37,169 bases of DNA from an uncultured Pedobacter sp. (GCF_946479715.1 NZ_CAMLHF010000029.1:1-37169), one strand, 5' to 3'. Counted from the first letter of the stretch, positions 23,401 to 33,041 are shown. Notes: generated from the sequence alone by a model not told the origin. Numbers and translations: made by a program.

Positions 23401-25544
23401 TGCTTAATTATGAAAAGTGGGCCATCGCACCTGAAAATTACATCCAGTTTGGCCAGTCGGGCATTATAGCTAATCAATTTAACCTAAGCAAGGGCAATCA
23501 GCTTTTAGGGATTAACAGCACAGATACTGTTGCCAACTCTCCTTTAAAAGTTGAGTTTAAAGACTTCAGAATAGAAACCCTTACTAAGTTTGCCGAGCAG
23601 GACAGTTCATTGGTTGGCGGTACTATTAATGGCACTGTTGATGCAAAGGAACTTATGGATACACCTAAGTTTGAGGCAAACCTGACAATAGATAGGCTAA
23701 GGTATTTAAAAGATGAGTTTGGAACTTTGCGTGTTGCCGTAAATAACAATACGGAGAATGCATACGAAACTAACATTGCATTATCTGGTGTGCATGAGTT
23801 ACGGGTTAATGGTTTTTACTATACTTCGCCACAGAGCGCACTTGATCTTACCTTAAACATTGATAAAATTGACCTGAAAGCGGTAGAGAGTGTGTCAATG
23901 GGACAGATAAAGAATGGCTCAGGCACAATCTCCGGCGAGTTATCTATTAAGGGTGCGCTTGATGCCCCTAAAATTTTAGGCGACATTAAATTTAATCAAG
24001 CTGCATTTACAGCAACTTATGTGAATTCTTATTTCAGAATGCCAAATGAGTCTATAAGTTTTACTGATAAGGGGATAAACTTCAATAGATTTACCATTAT
24101 AGATTCTTTAAATCAGAAGGCTGTAATTACCGGTGGCGTCCTCACAACTGACTATAAAGATTTCCGGTTCAACATGGATATGAGGACCAACAACTTTAGG
24201 CTTATGAACTCTACTGCAGCTGATAATGACATGATCTATGGAACTGTTTATGTTACCAGTACCATTAAGGTTCGGGGTGATCTTAACCAGCCTGATGTAG
24301 ACATGAACGTTAAAGTAGAAGATAAAACTAAGTTCTTCTTTGCCATGCCACCTGATGATCCTTCGGTAATTGATCAGGAAGGTATTGTACAGTTTACAGA
24401 TTTCAGCGCACCGCCTTTTAATGGTAAAAAGGCGCTGAACGTTAGCGATTCTGTAAGCAAGGCTCCCATTAAAGGACTTAATTTAAGTGCTACTATCGAC
24501 ATTGATCCGGATGCAGAATTAAATGTAGTGGTAGATCCATCTAATGGTGACGCATTAAAAGTTAAAGGGCAAGCATCTTTAACAGCAACAATGGATCCTA
24601 GTGGCAAGACTAGTTTAACAGGAAGATATCAGGTGTCTGATGGCAGTTACAATCTTACTGTTGGCCCTGTTAAAAAAGACTTTAAGCTGCAACAAGGCAG
24701 CAGCATTGTATGGACTGGTGATCCTATGGAGGCCAATGTAAACTTAACGGCATTGTATGAAGTAAATACTGCTCCTATTGACTTGATAGGCGATCCCACA
24801 CAATATGAGGCTAAAACCAAGCTTCCTTTCCAGGTATATCTGATGATGACAGGTGAACTGTTAAAGCCAAGCATCAAATTCAAACTAGACTTACCAGAAA
24901 ATGAACGGGGTGCACTTAATGGCCAGGTATATGCCAAATTACAGAGCGTAAACACAAATGAAAGCGAACTGAACAAACAGGTATTTGCACTTTTGGCATT
25001 CAACAGATTTATTGCAGATAATCCATTCCAAAGTCTGGCAGGTGGCAGTAGTGTTTCTTCTATTGCCCGCTCAAGTGTAAGTAAATTATTAACAGAACAA
25101 TTGAACAACCTTGCGTCCGATTTGATTAAGGGTGTAGATATAAACTTTGGTTTAAATTCGTCTGAAGATTATTCGGCATCAGGCAGCAAGTCCCAAAAAA
25201 CAGATTTGGAGATTGGCTTGTCTAAAAAACTCTTGAATGACCGTTTAATTGTTACTGTAGGTAGTTCATTTGGACTAGAAGGCCCTCAACAACAGGGTCA
25301 AAGTTCTACCAATATTGCAGGAAATGTTAATGTAGAATACCTGCTTTCGAGCGATGGCAGGTACAGGTTAAGAGCATATAGACGCAATCAGAACGAAGGC
25401 GTAATTGAAGGACAGATCATTGAAACAGGACTGGGATTTGCCTTAGTGGTTGATTACAATAGATTCAGAGAGGTTTTCCAAAATTTCTCCAAAAAGAAAA
25501 GATTTAGAAATGAAGAGAGGCGTAAAAATGAGACAACAAATTAA
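20433..25544 (+). CDS. tamB: TamB-family translocation/assembly module protein
   Basis: A 1703-residue AsmA/TamB-superfamily protein spanning the periplasm. One N-terminal membrane helix (residues 10-32) anchors it in the inner membrane. A very long, beta-rich body follows with internal repeats (for example 267-305 and 311-346), expected to form the hydrophobic groove seen in bridge-like lipid-transfer proteins. The C-terminal ~450 residues match the TamB domain (DUF490), which docks to the barrel partner. The frame is closed upstream by a stop at 20388-20390 and has no ATG before the membrane helix, so translation must start at the TTG 20433. The downstream TamL gene overlaps its 3' end, which fits a two-part complex. 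Confidence 0.92.
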   Translation: MNIYIRKSLKIILWIIAGIIMLVVLIALSLNIPAVQNFVKDKAINYLKDKTKTEVSLESIKIALPKDVVLNKFYIEDRKGDTLLYAQKLSVDISLFKLLSNKVEINNISLQKIRANVTRINPDTAFNFSFLVDAFMSEQEKPEEEVAKDTTSTLKFSIDKVAFEDIGIVYRDDVAGNDVKLNLGEFTANIKDFDLDNQHYVIKSLALKNTSLKYLQQKPLTQLQAHLQNSIDTAKTESGKLPLVEIQDFAFNNIKIGFDDRISGMNADVDLNKLALTQLFIDLTNSNYKIDDAKLNDTRIDFSSATNKANVNVNDLSLTKLLADVKNGKYKVNNAKLNKSNILFALKPVKPGKETKADTAEKSSPLSLLVDNISLTENNVQFDNLGAKPTKGMDFNHLKFTGLTLVADALAYSDTGIKINVKEGVFKEKSGFQLSKLRGDVVYSDKAIKVNNFLLKTPNTSIENVTELNYSSLDDLTKHPEKVKLSIVVKNTTIGLKDATYFSDAVPENYRNEKIKINANVSGYMNNLVIPRLQISGLKSTNIDVSGRIKGMPDMDKAYFDMNIKRFAMTKKDLLVVIPKKTLPTNIELPNVIVANGKFTGSMTNFNTGFNINTDMGSAKLLASMKGPKGKESYVASVNLNNFNVGRLLKQQAQLGKITAKASVKGTGLDPKTASAQFKAQLISAYYNKYTYKDLFLSGDFKQQKLNLKGNMADTNLNFNLTTAVNIAGKYPAVKADIDLKQVDLQKLNFSPGEFKLAGVINADVKTADPDYLNGDIFVNGLQVVKDGQRFNVDTIVMHSEASETHNMLTLRSEFMRAKIDGKYQLTNVGSAVINQINKYYQFGEVTKIPDQRFRFYVNFYNPKILQNFVPELTTFAPSRMNGLIDTQKDSLLMNASFPQIVYGGYRIDSTKLNVNNTEQKLNYKLQIKSFQSSAANLFNTEISGEAVNNNLGLNIYLRDSKRKDKYILGGNFKSINKDYQFSLDPQKLLLNYEKWAIAPENYIQFGQSGIIANQFNLSKGNQLLGINSTDTVANSPLKVEFKDFRIETLTKFAEQDSSLVGGTINGTVDAKELMDTPKFEANLTIDRLRYLKDEFGTLRVAVNNNTENAYETNIALSGVHELRVNGFYYTSPQSALDLTLNIDKIDLKAVESVSMGQIKNGSGTISGELSIKGALDAPKILGDIKFNQAAFTATYVNSYFRMPNESISFTDKGINFNRFTIIDSLNQKAVITGGVLTTDYKDFRFNMDMRTNNFRLMNSTAADNDMIYGTVYVTSTIKVRGDLNQPDVDMNVKVEDKTKFFFAMPPDDPSVIDQEGIVQFTDFSAPPFNGKKALNVSDSVSKAPIKGLNLSATIDIDPDAELNVVVDPSNGDALKVKGQASLTATMDPSGKTSLTGRYQVSDGSYNLTVGPVKKDFKLQQGSSIVWTGDPMEANVNLTALYEVNTAPIDLIGDPTQYEAKTKLPFQVYLMMTGELLKPSIKFKLDLPENERGALNGQVYAKLQSVNTNESELNKQVFALLAFNRFIADNPFQSLAGGSSVSSIARSSVSKLLTEQLNNLASDLIKGVDINFGLNSSEDYSASGSKSQKTDLEIGLSKKLLNDRLIVTVGSSFGLEGPQQQGQSSTNIAGNVNVEYLLSSDGRYRLRAYRRNQNEGVIEGQIIETGLGFALVVDYNRFREVFQNFSKKKRFRNEERRKNETTN

Positions 25545-27828
25545 ATCCAGCTTATTTATACTTGCATGTTTAATTTTTGGCGCCTGTAGCAGTACCAAAA
25601 ACCTTAAACCCGGAGAGATTTTATACACTGGTGCCGATATTAACATCAACCCTGATTCAACAGCAAAAATTGACAATCAGAAAGAGGTTAAAGGTATTCT
25701 GCTTGATAAAACACGACCTAATCCTAATAAGTCAATTTTAGGATTAAAGTTTAAACTTGCCATGTACAATCTTGCCGGGGAACCTAAAAAATCAAAAGGG
25801 ATCAGGTATTGGCTACGCAATAAAGTTGGCGAACCACCAGTGCTGTTAAGCGAGGTAAAAATTCCCTATAACAATGCTGTGCTTAAAAGCTATTTGATTA
25901 GTCAGGGCTACCTTCAGTCTGATGTTAATGGAGATACTGTGGTGAATGGTAAAAAAGGTAAAGCCCTTTATACCGTAGTTACCGGTGCAAGATATAAGAT
26001 TAACAGTGTCGAATTCCCGAAAGATAGCACAGGTATAGTTCAAATAATCAATCAGAATAAGGACAAAACGCTATTAAAAGTAGGCGACAATTATGACCTG
26101 GAGACTTATAAAAATGAACGAATCAGAATAGACAATGATTTAAAGGAACAGGGATATTTTTACTTTAATCCTGATTATTTGATTTTACAGGTCGATAGTA
26201 CTGTAGGTAAACATTTGGTAGACATCAGAATAAAAGTAAAAGACATTGCACCTGATGCGGGTCTTAAGCCCTATACCATTGATAAGATTAATATTTACCC
26301 TAATTATTCTTTAAGAAGAGATAGCGCGATCAGAAATTCGACGCCTGAAGTATATAAGGATTTTAATATTTATGATACACGACATACCTACAAGTCAGGT
26401 TTATTTGACCGGTTGGTATTCTTCAAAAAAGATGAACTGTATAACAGACGCGATCATAACCAATCTTTAAACAGAATGGTTAACATAGGTATTTTTCAGA
26501 ATGTTAAAGCAGAATTTTTACCTGTCGACAGTTTTAGAAACAATAAGCTAAACCTTAACATTTTCCTCACTCCATTAAAGAAAAACTCTCTTTCATTTTC
26601 ACTTACCGGCACCAGCAAATCCAATAACTTTGTTGGATCAGAAGCTAAGCTAACTCAAACTACCCGAAACCTGTTTAGAGGCGGTGAGCAGTTGGATGTA
26701 AGTGTAAGTGGTGGTTTCGAAACTCAGGTGAGCGGGCAAGCTAAGGGATTAAATTCATATTCTTTTACTACTGAGGCAAAACTTACCTTCCCAAGGTTTA
26801 TACTCCCTTTCTTTAATTTTAACAGCACCAATGCGTTTATCCCTAAAACCATTGCTTCTTTATCATATCAATCCCTAAACAGAGGATCCTTATACGGTCT
26901 GAATTCCTTCAAAGGAGAGTTTGGATATAACTGGAAAGAGAATTTATACAAAGAACATAGCTTTAATCCTATCTCTATAAATTACGTAACATCTAACGTA
27001 ACCAATGATACGGCAAGAAGGGATAGCCTATTTAGTGCAAACCCCGGCCTTGAAAAAAATCTGGAGCGCCAATTTATTATCGGAAGCAATTATAGTTTCA
27101 CCTTTACCAACCAGATGGAGGATTTCAGAAGAAACAATATCTACTTCAATGGAACTCTTGAAACTGGTGGAAACGTATGGGGCTTATTTGCAGGGAAAAA
27201 CGATGAAGGCAAAAAGACTGTACTTGGCATTCCTATCAATCAATTTATACGAGTTGAAACCGATTTTAGAGATTATTATAAAATCACAAAGAATCTGATC
27301 TGGGCAAGTCGTTTAAATCTTGGTTATGGTTATGGTTATGGGAACAATACATCTATCCCCTTTGTGCGTCAGTTCTTTGCCGGAGGCAGTAACGATATCC
27401 GGGCTTTTGCAGCCAGATCATTGGGACCCGGCTCTTACAAACTACCAAACCAAACCAATAACTATACCGACCAAAGTGGAGATATTAAGGCAATGGTCAA
27501 CACAGAACTACGTTTTAAATTATTTAGTGTTTTATATGGGGCTCTGTTTGCAGATGCCGGGAACGTGTGGTTAAGAAAAGAAGATCCGTTAAGACCAGGG
27601 TCAGGCTTTAATTTTAAAGATGCCCTTGACGAAATTGCAGTAGGTACGGGTGCCGGTCTCAGGGTAGATGCATCGATCTTCGTTATCCGTTTAGATGTAG
27701 CATTCCCTATCAGAAAACCTTATCTTGAGCCTGGAAATCGTTGGGTAATAGATCAGGTAGATTTTGGAAGCAGCACCTGGCGTAAAGAAAATTTAATCTA
27801 TAACATAGGTATTGGGTATCCTTTTTAA
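25528..27828 (+). CDS. tamL: TamL: BamA/TamA-family outer-membrane lipoprotein
   Basis: A 766-residue Omp85-family barrel. With the ATG at 25528 the signal peptide ends in IFGAC with lipobox Cys20, preceded by a purine-rich AGAGG. ATG 25510 is the alternative; the open frame to 25450 only extends into tamB. About 350 residues of POTRA domains (for example KINSVEFPKDSTG, IDKINIYPNYSLRRD) precede the surface-antigen barrel, which ends in IGIGYPF with the terminal Phe used by the BAM machinery. Omp85 proteins are not lipidated in Proteobacteria, but Bacteroidota TamL is. The gene overlaps tamB by 17 bases, so the two probably form a TamB-TamL complex for outer-membrane assembly or lipid transport. 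Confidence 0.92.
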   Translation: MRQQIKSSLFILACLIFGACSSTKNLKPGEILYTGADININPDSTAKIDNQKEVKGILLDKTRPNPNKSILGLKFKLAMYNLAGEPKKSKGIRYWLRNKVGEPPVLLSEVKIPYNNAVLKSYLISQGYLQSDVNGDTVVNGKKGKALYTVVTGARYKINSVEFPKDSTGIVQIINQNKDKTLLKVGDNYDLETYKNERIRIDNDLKEQGYFYFNPDYLILQVDSTVGKHLVDIRIKVKDIAPDAGLKPYTIDKINIYPNYSLRRDSAIRNSTPEVYKDFNIYDTRHTYKSGLFDRLVFFKKDELYNRRDHNQSLNRMVNIGIFQNVKAEFLPVDSFRNNKLNLNIFLTPLKKNSLSFSLTGTSKSNNFVGSEAKLTQTTRNLFRGGEQLDVSVSGGFETQVSGQAKGLNSYSFTTEAKLTFPRFILPFFNFNSTNAFIPKTIASLSYQSLNRGSLYGLNSFKGEFGYNWKENLYKEHSFNPISINYVTSNVTNDTARRDSLFSANPGLEKNLERQFIIGSNYSFTFTNQMEDFRRNNIYFNGTLETGGNVWGLFAGKNDEGKKTVLGIPINQFIRVETDFRDYYKITKNLIWASRLNLGYGYGYGNNTSIPFVRQFFAGGSNDIRAFAARSLGPGSYKLPNQTNNYTDQSGDIKAMVNTELRFKLFSVLYGALFADAGNVWLRKEDPLRPGSGFNFKDALDEIAVGTGAGLRVDASIFVIRLDVAFPIRKPYLEPGNRWVIDQVDFGSSTWRKENLIYNIGIGYPF

Positions 27829-27836
27829 TATTGATT

Positions 27837-28874
27837 ATGACATTCTTAAAAAAAGCCATTCATTTTGTTAAAGCAACAGCACATTTATTTATAGCCGCCG
27901 GAAAAGGGTTTATGGAAGACAGGGTGATGAAGTTAAGTGCTGACCTTGAATATTACACCATATTTTCTCTTACCCCACTTATCATTATTATTATTGCTGC
28001 AGCAAGTTTGTTTTTAGGAGGAGATATTAAGCACACAATAGAAACGTCTGCTGATGGAACAGTTCAAGAATATAAAATGGATCCTAGAGAGGAGCTTTTC
28101 TCTGAAATACAAGATTTGGTAGGTCCGGCTGCCACCGCTCAACTTAAATCATTCGTAAAACAATCAAACGTTTCAGGGAAAAGCACTTTAGGGCTAATTA
28201 TAGGCATCACCACACTTATTATTGGTGCTACGGCGATGTTCATAGAGATTCAAGACAGTATTAATCTAATCTGGAAAGTCAAGGCTGTACCAAAAAAGGG
28301 ATGGAAAAAGTTAATCACCAACAGACTTCTCTCCTTTTCGCTAATTGCTTCGCTAGGATTTTTATTACTCGTCTCCCTTGTTATAAATAGTATAGTAGTG
28401 GGTATAGGCGACAAACTTGTGGGGCTTGCTTCTAAAATTGGCGTTGAAAAAGTATCAGAACTTTTTATGCTGATCCTTACCAATGCTTTAACACTGGCTG
28501 TTGTAACCTGCATTTTTGCCATCATTTTTAAAGTATTACCTGATGTTGATTTAAAATGGAAACCAGCAATTGTGGGGGCCCTTTTTACTGCACTACTTTT
28601 TAGTTTGGGCAAGTATATTATTGGAATCTATATTGAAAAGGGCAACCCTGCATCGGCATTCGGAGCTGCCAGTTCTATAATTGTAATCCTGTTATGGATC
28701 TATTACACCTCTATCATTTTATATTTTGGAGCTGAATTTACACAGGCCTATGCAGAAAGATATGATAAAGGCATAGCACCAAGTAAATATGCCGTGCATA
28801 CCAAAATTGTTATTGTAGAAAAAAAGGTGGATGTATTACCGCCACAGCATCCTGAGGATACAAAGATCCCTTAA
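27837..28874 (+). CDS. YihY/virulence factor BrkB family membrane protein
   Basis: A 345-residue polytopic inner-membrane protein. The start is the ATG at 27837, 8 bases after tamL; the TTG at 27831 is an unlikely alternative. Family features: the amphipathic N-terminus with the region LSADLEYYTIFSLTPLIIII (about residues 33-52), ATAMFIEIQDSINLIWKVK in the middle, LPDVDLKWKPAIVGALFTALLF, and the C-terminal YYTSIILYFGAEFTQAYAE. Once called RNase BN, the family is now regarded as membrane proteins of uncertain function. Recent structural ideas for relatives point to lipid or envelope roles, which would fit an operon with TamB/TamL (inference). Its stop overlaps the convergent kinase gene by 4 bases (TTAA). 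Confidence 0.9.
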   Translation: MTFLKKAIHFVKATAHLFIAAGKGFMEDRVMKLSADLEYYTIFSLTPLIIIIIAAASLFLGGDIKHTIETSADGTVQEYKMDPREELFSEIQDLVGPAATAQLKSFVKQSNVSGKSTLGLIIGITTLIIGATAMFIEIQDSINLIWKVKAVPKKGWKKLITNRLLSFSLIASLGFLLLVSLVINSIVVGIGDKLVGLASKIGVEKVSELFMLILTNALTLAVVTCIFAIIFKVLPDVDLKWKPAIVGALFTALLFSLGKYIIGIYIEKGNPASAFGAASSIIVILLWIYYTSIILYFGAEFTQAYAERYDKGIAPSKYAVHTKIVIVEKKVDVLPPQHPEDTKIP

Positions 28875-30991
28875 ACATACTTAAGCATCTGATCCATCAG
28901 TTCCTGTTCTAAAAATGGTTTTAATACCAGATCATTCATTCCTGCCTTTAAGTAGGCCTCTCTGTTTTCCTGCATCACGTGGGCAGTTATTCCTAGAATT
29001 GGAATTCCTGATTTTGCAAAATCTCCGTTATATCTGATTTCATGTGTAAGCTCTACCCCACCCATCACTGGCATTTGAATATCAGTTAAAACAATATCGT
29101 AATCATTCTTCTTGTATAATTCGAGTGCCTGTTTACCATCATAGGCAGAGTCATACTCCATACCCCACCTCTTCAATATGGTTTGAACCAATAAAATATT
29201 CATTTTATTATCATCTACAAGCAGCACCTTCTTTCCTTTCAGTTTCTCAACAGTTGATATGCCTTTATCATCATGTTGCTCCACTGCTAATTCTGAAATA
29301 AGGTAGGGGATTTCAAAACTAAATACAGAGCCCTTACCAAGTACACTACTCACATTTATTTTACCACCCTGCAGCTCCACTATCTTTTTACAAATTGCCA
29401 ATCCCAGGCCAGTTCCCTGAAGTTGTGTTGTAGCCGATGAATAGATTTGCGAGAATTCAAGAAATATCAGATCAAGATCTTCCCTGGCCATACCTATGCC
29501 GGTATCTTCTACCTGCACTTTTAATACTGCTTGTTTTTTCCCATCTACTACCAGCTGAACCCGAAGCGTTATTTTCCCTCTTTTTGTAAATTTAATGGCA
29601 TTGGTTAACAGATTCATAATAACCTGTTTCAAACGTAAACGGTCGCCAATTAAGTAAATATTTTTATCAATAGCTATTTTACTCTCTAATTTTAGATCCT
29701 TATTTTCCGCAAGAACATTCATGCTATGAAAAACTTCAGCAATCTCTGACTCTGGAGAGAATGGCTCAGATTCGATATTTATTACGCCTACTTCATACTT
29801 AGAAAAATCAAGAATTTCATTAACCAGTTCCAGCAACATCTCTGATGAACTGCGGATAGCGGCTACTTGCTCTCTCTGTTCGTCACTCAGGTTACTCTTG
29901 CCAAGCTGCTCAGAAAATCCAACTACCGAATTTAATGGTGTACGTATTTCGTGGCTCATATTAGCAAGGAAACGACTTTTCGAATGCGAATCCTGTGCAG
30001 CCAAACCATTCAGACTAATTAATAGACTTTCATTCTTATAAAGCTTATACAAATTGAAAAGAATAATACCAACTAAACAAACCAACAATAGCGCATCTAT
30101 CAGTTCCATTCCGCTTAATTTTTTAAGCTCTAATTCAAGTTCACCACCCAAAGTAACCCTTCGTTTAGCTACATACTCGATATCATTTTGCTTAAACTCC
30201 TTTAATACCGTAATAATATCGTGGATTAGTTTATTGTTCAACAACAAAATTGCCTTTTCATTACTCTTGATTTGGTTATTATTGGCATAAAGCTTCCGGT
30301 AATAGGCTTCTACTTCCTCTAATAATTTGTTATTAAAAGTTGTAACCTCATCCACAACCCCCTCGTTCTTTTTGGTTTTAACAATTGTAACTGCGCTGTC
30401 TTTACTGCCTTTATTGGAAATTGCATCAGCTAGTCTGCCAAAGAATTTTTTACGCGGTTTAACTGGTTGTTTAATCGTGTCTACAGTTGTTACTGTCTTA
30501 AACTTTTTCTTTATCGAACCCAGATTAATTTTTGCCTGGGTACGCCTTTCTTCCAAACCAAGCTTCGAGAAACCGGCAAACAGGCTATCTGTTAACTGCC
30601 TAAGTTTCAAATAGCTTTCCGTCTTTAGTTTTTTCTGATTTACTAGCTCTTTTAAATCCTGATTCTCCGGATTGTTATCTCCGAGGCCATTTAAATCGTT
30701 TAAAAGAAGAGAAATTTTGTGGATTCCATCCGAGAATTGATTAAGATAATATTTATCTGCAGTTACTGCATACATGCGCGAGTTATTCTCTGCCTGATAA
30801 AGAATATAAATACAGGTATCTACTTCTGAATAACTTTTCTGAAGCATGGTTAGCTTTGTAATGTCATTCTTTAACCCATTAATTTTGCTATTCCTTAAGT
30901 ATAACAGAAAAGCATAAATAAACAGTGCAAGTATCAAAAAAGCTACTACAAAGTAACGGAACGGATCTCTTCTCTTAGCGTTGAACGACAT
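28871..30991 (-). CDS. Hybrid sensor histidine kinase/response regulator
   Basis: A 706-residue inner-membrane kinase. TM1 is about residues 12-32, a large extracytoplasmic helical sensor with many Lys/Glu is 33-296 (CHASE3-like, with a low-complexity basic middle at 160-205), and TM2 is 297-316. HisKA phospho-acceptor His347 is in MSHEIRTPLN, the N-box at 460-468 (NLLTNAIKF), G1 DTGIG at 496-500 and G2 GTGLGL at 526-531. The C-terminal receiver has Asp593/Asp594, phospho-acceptor Asp637 (LTDIQMPVMGG), Thr669 and Lys691. There is no output domain or neighbouring response regulator, so a partner (phosphotransfer or DNA-binding regulator) must be elsewhere. It precedes nothing in its own transcript; parE lies 120 bases upstream on the same strand. 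Confidence 0.93.
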   Translation of the reverse strand: MSFNAKRRDPFRYFVVAFLILALFIYAFLLYLRNSKINGLKNDITKLTMLQKSYSEVDTCIYILYQAENNSRMYAVTADKYYLNQFSDGIHKISLLLNDLNGLGDNNPENQDLKELVNQKKLKTESYLKLRQLTDSLFAGFSKLGLEERRTQAKINLGSIKKKFKTVTTVDTIKQPVKPRKKFFGRLADAISNKGSKDSAVTIVKTKKNEGVVDEVTTFNNKLLEEVEAYYRKLYANNNQIKSNEKAILLLNNKLIHDIITVLKEFKQNDIEYVAKRRVTLGGELELELKKLSGMELIDALLLVCLVGIILFNLYKLYKNESLLISLNGLAAQDSHSKSRFLANMSHEIRTPLNSVVGFSEQLGKSNLSDEQREQVAAIRSSSEMLLELVNEILDFSKYEVGVINIESEPFSPESEIAEVFHSMNVLAENKDLKLESKIAIDKNIYLIGDRLRLKQVIMNLLTNAIKFTKRGKITLRVQLVVDGKKQAVLKVQVEDTGIGMAREDLDLIFLEFSQIYSSATTQLQGTGLGLAICKKIVELQGGKINVSSVLGKGSVFSFEIPYLISELAVEQHDDKGISTVEKLKGKKVLLVDDNKMNILLVQTILKRWGMEYDSAYDGKQALELYKKNDYDIVLTDIQMPVMGGVELTHEIRYNGDFAKSGIPILGITAHVMQENREAYLKAGMNDLVLKPFLEQELMDQMLKYV

Positions 30992-31111
30992 ATTATCTTT
31001 TTATGCTGCAGTTTTTGGCCACAGGACTTATCAAACAATTATATCAAGAGGGATCTGATTGAAATACAATAATAAACGAAAATTTTCACATAACCGATAC
31101 TTTAATGAATC

Positions 31112-33013
31112 TTAAGCAACATCCAATGTTGTTTCTTCAGTATCCTCTGCGATAACAAGTTCTTCGGGCAATAATTCCTCTATAGTATCTTTTTCTACTC
31201 TGAGGTTTCTAATGATGTGTTGTTGCCTGTCTGGAGTGTTTTTGCCCATATAATATTCCAAAAGATTTTTAATAGTCTGATCTTTTAAGATTACTGGATC
31301 TAACCTGATATCCTTGCCAATAAAGAGTCCGAATTCATCTGGTGAGATTTCGCCTAAACCTTTAAATCGGGTAATTTCAGGCTTGTTACCAAGCTTCTCA
31401 ATTGCACGCTTTCTTTCGTCGTCGCTATAGCAATAAATTGTTTCTTTTTTATTACGAACCCTAAACAATGGTGTTTGCAAAATGTAAACATGGCCTGCAC
31501 GAACAAGATCAGGAAAAAACTGAAGAAAAAAGGTCATCATTAACAGTCTTATGTGCATGCCGTCAACATCGGCATCAGTAGCAATTACAATATTATTGTA
31601 ATGCAAACCTTCCAGCCCGTCTTCAATATTCAATGCATGTTGCAACAAGTTGAACTCTTCATTTTCATACACCACTTTTTTAGTAAGCTCATAACAATTT
31701 AAAGGCTTACCCTTAAGACTAAAAACTGCCTGGCAATCTACATCCCTTGATTTAGTGATAGAACCGGAAGCAGAATCACCCTCGGTAATAAACAAGGTAG
31801 TTTCATATCTTTTATCATGATTACTGTTAAAGTGAACTTTACAGTCTCTTAGTTTCTTGTTATGTAAAGATGCTTTTTTTGCCCTATCGTTAGCCAGCTT
31901 CTTGATGCCCGCAATATCTTTACGTTCTCTTTCAGATTGCAGTATTCTTTTCAACAATGCATCAGATACGTCAGAATGTTTGTGCAGATAATCATCAAGC
32001 TCCTTTTTAACAAAGTCGTTAATGAATGTTCTTACCGAAGGTCCCTCGGGGCCCATATTCTGAGATCCAAGTTTGGTTTTAGTCTGCGACTCAAAAACAG
32101 GTTCCTGCACCCTAACAGAAATAGCCGCAATAATAGATGCCCTGATGTCTGAAGCATCATATTCTTTTTTATAGAACTCTCTAATCGTTTTTACCACAGC
32201 CTCACGAAATGCAGCCTGGTGCGTACCGCCTTGCGTAGTATGCTGACCGTTAACAAAAGAATGATAATCCTCGCCGTACTGTTGTCCGTGAGTCATTGCA
32301 ATTTCAATATCATTACCTTTTAAGTGAATGATAGGGTAACGCAATTCTTCGGCTTTATTAAATTTAGAAAGCAGATCGTACAATCCTCTTTCCGAGAAAT
32401 ATTTTTGATTGTTAAAATTAACGGTAAGACCTGTGTTTAGAAACACATAGTTCCAGATCATACTTTCTACAAAATCAGAAATGTAGTGGTAGTTTCTAAA
32501 AATAGTCTCGTCCGGATAAAAGGTAATTGCGGTACCATTACGCTGGGTTGTTTCAATAATATCATTCTCTAAAACAATTTCACCTTTAGAGAATTCTACC
32601 TTTTTCGTTTTCCCATCACGATAAGATTGAACCACAAAATTAGTAGAGAGTGCATTTACAGCCTTAGTACCCACACCGTTTAACCCTACAGATTTTTGAA
32701 AGGCATTACTATCATACTTACCACCGGTGTTTATTTTAGATACGCAATCTATTACTTTACCTAAAGGAATACCCCTACCGTAATCCCTCACATTAACCTT
32801 GTGTTCGGATACCGTAATTTCAATTGTTCTGCCAGAGCCCATCACAAACTCATCAATTGAGTTGTCCACAATTTCTTTAAGCAAAACATAAATCCCATCG
32901 TCCTGTGCAGATCCATCTCCCAGTTTACCAATGTACATACCGGGACGTAATCTGATGTGCTCTTTCCAATCGAGGGAGCGTATACTATCTTCGTTATAAT
33001 TCGGTTCAGCCAT
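31112..33013 (-). CDS. parE: DNA topoisomerase IV subunit B
   Basis: A 633-residue type IIA topoisomerase ATPase subunit. The GHKL domain has [10 protein letters not shown] (46-55, Mg-binding Asn51), GRGIP (79-83) and GLNGVG (110-115); the switch Lys is in QTKTKLG (about 310-316). The TOPRIM part has EGDSASG (411-417) and DADVDG (480-485). The C-terminus is short, as in ParE, without the Gram-negative GyrB insert. It partners the ParC encoded at 16589-19624. A -7-like element TATTTTTG lies 21 bases upstream of its start. The kinase gene follows on the same strand after 120 bases. Confidence 0.95.
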   Translation of the reverse strand: MAEPNYNEDSIRSLDWKEHIRLRPGMYIGKLGDGSAQDDGIYVLLKEIVDNSIDEFVMGSGRTIEITVSEHKVNVRDYGRGIPLGKVIDCVSKINTGGKYDSNAFQKSVGLNGVGTKAVNALSTNFVVQSYRDGKTKKVEFSKGEIVLENDIIETTQRNGTAITFYPDETIFRNYHYISDFVESMIWNYVFLNTGLTVNFNNQKYFSERGLYDLLSKFNKAEELRYPIIHLKGNDIEIAMTHGQQYGEDYHSFVNGQHTTQGGTHQAAFREAVVKTIREFYKKEYDASDIRASIIAAISVRVQEPVFESQTKTKLGSQNMGPEGPSVRTFINDFVKKELDDYLHKHSDVSDALLKRILQSERERKDIAGIKKLANDRAKKASLHNKKLRDCKVHFNSNHDKRYETTLFITEGDSASGSITKSRDVDCQAVFSLKGKPLNCYELTKKVVYENEEFNLLQHALNIEDGLEGLHYNNIVIATDADVDGMHIRLLMMTFFLQFFPDLVRAGHVYILQTPLFRVRNKKETIYCYSDDERKRAIEKLGNKPEITRFKGLGEISPDEFGLFIGKDIRLDPVILKDQTIKNLLEYYMGKNTPDRQQHIIRNLRVEKDTIEELLPEELVIAEDTEETTLDVA

Positions 33014-33033
33014 GATGTAAGTAAGTATAATAC

Positions 33034-33041
33034 AAAAATAC
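33034..33041 (-). promoter_or_regulatory. Candidate -7 promoter element for parE
   Basis: The minus strand reads TATTTTTG, an exact match to TAnnTTTG, 20 bases before the parE start codon. No TTTG -33 element stands at the usual 19-21 base distance, so support is limited. Confidence 0.35.

Noticed and set aside
24647..25108. 153-codon open frame on the minus strand opposite tamB
   Set aside because: Antisense shadow within the TamB C-terminal domain, with no family resemblance.
25450..25527. Extended start for TamL
   Set aside because: It would place 26 non-signal residues before a good lipoprotein signal peptide and lies within tamB; ATG 25528 or 25510 fits better.
27322..27342. Tandem GGTTAT triplicate, possible microsatellite
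   Set aside because: It encodes Gly-Tyr alternation in a barrel strand of TamL, a normal composition for outer-membrane strands; only three units and in frame.
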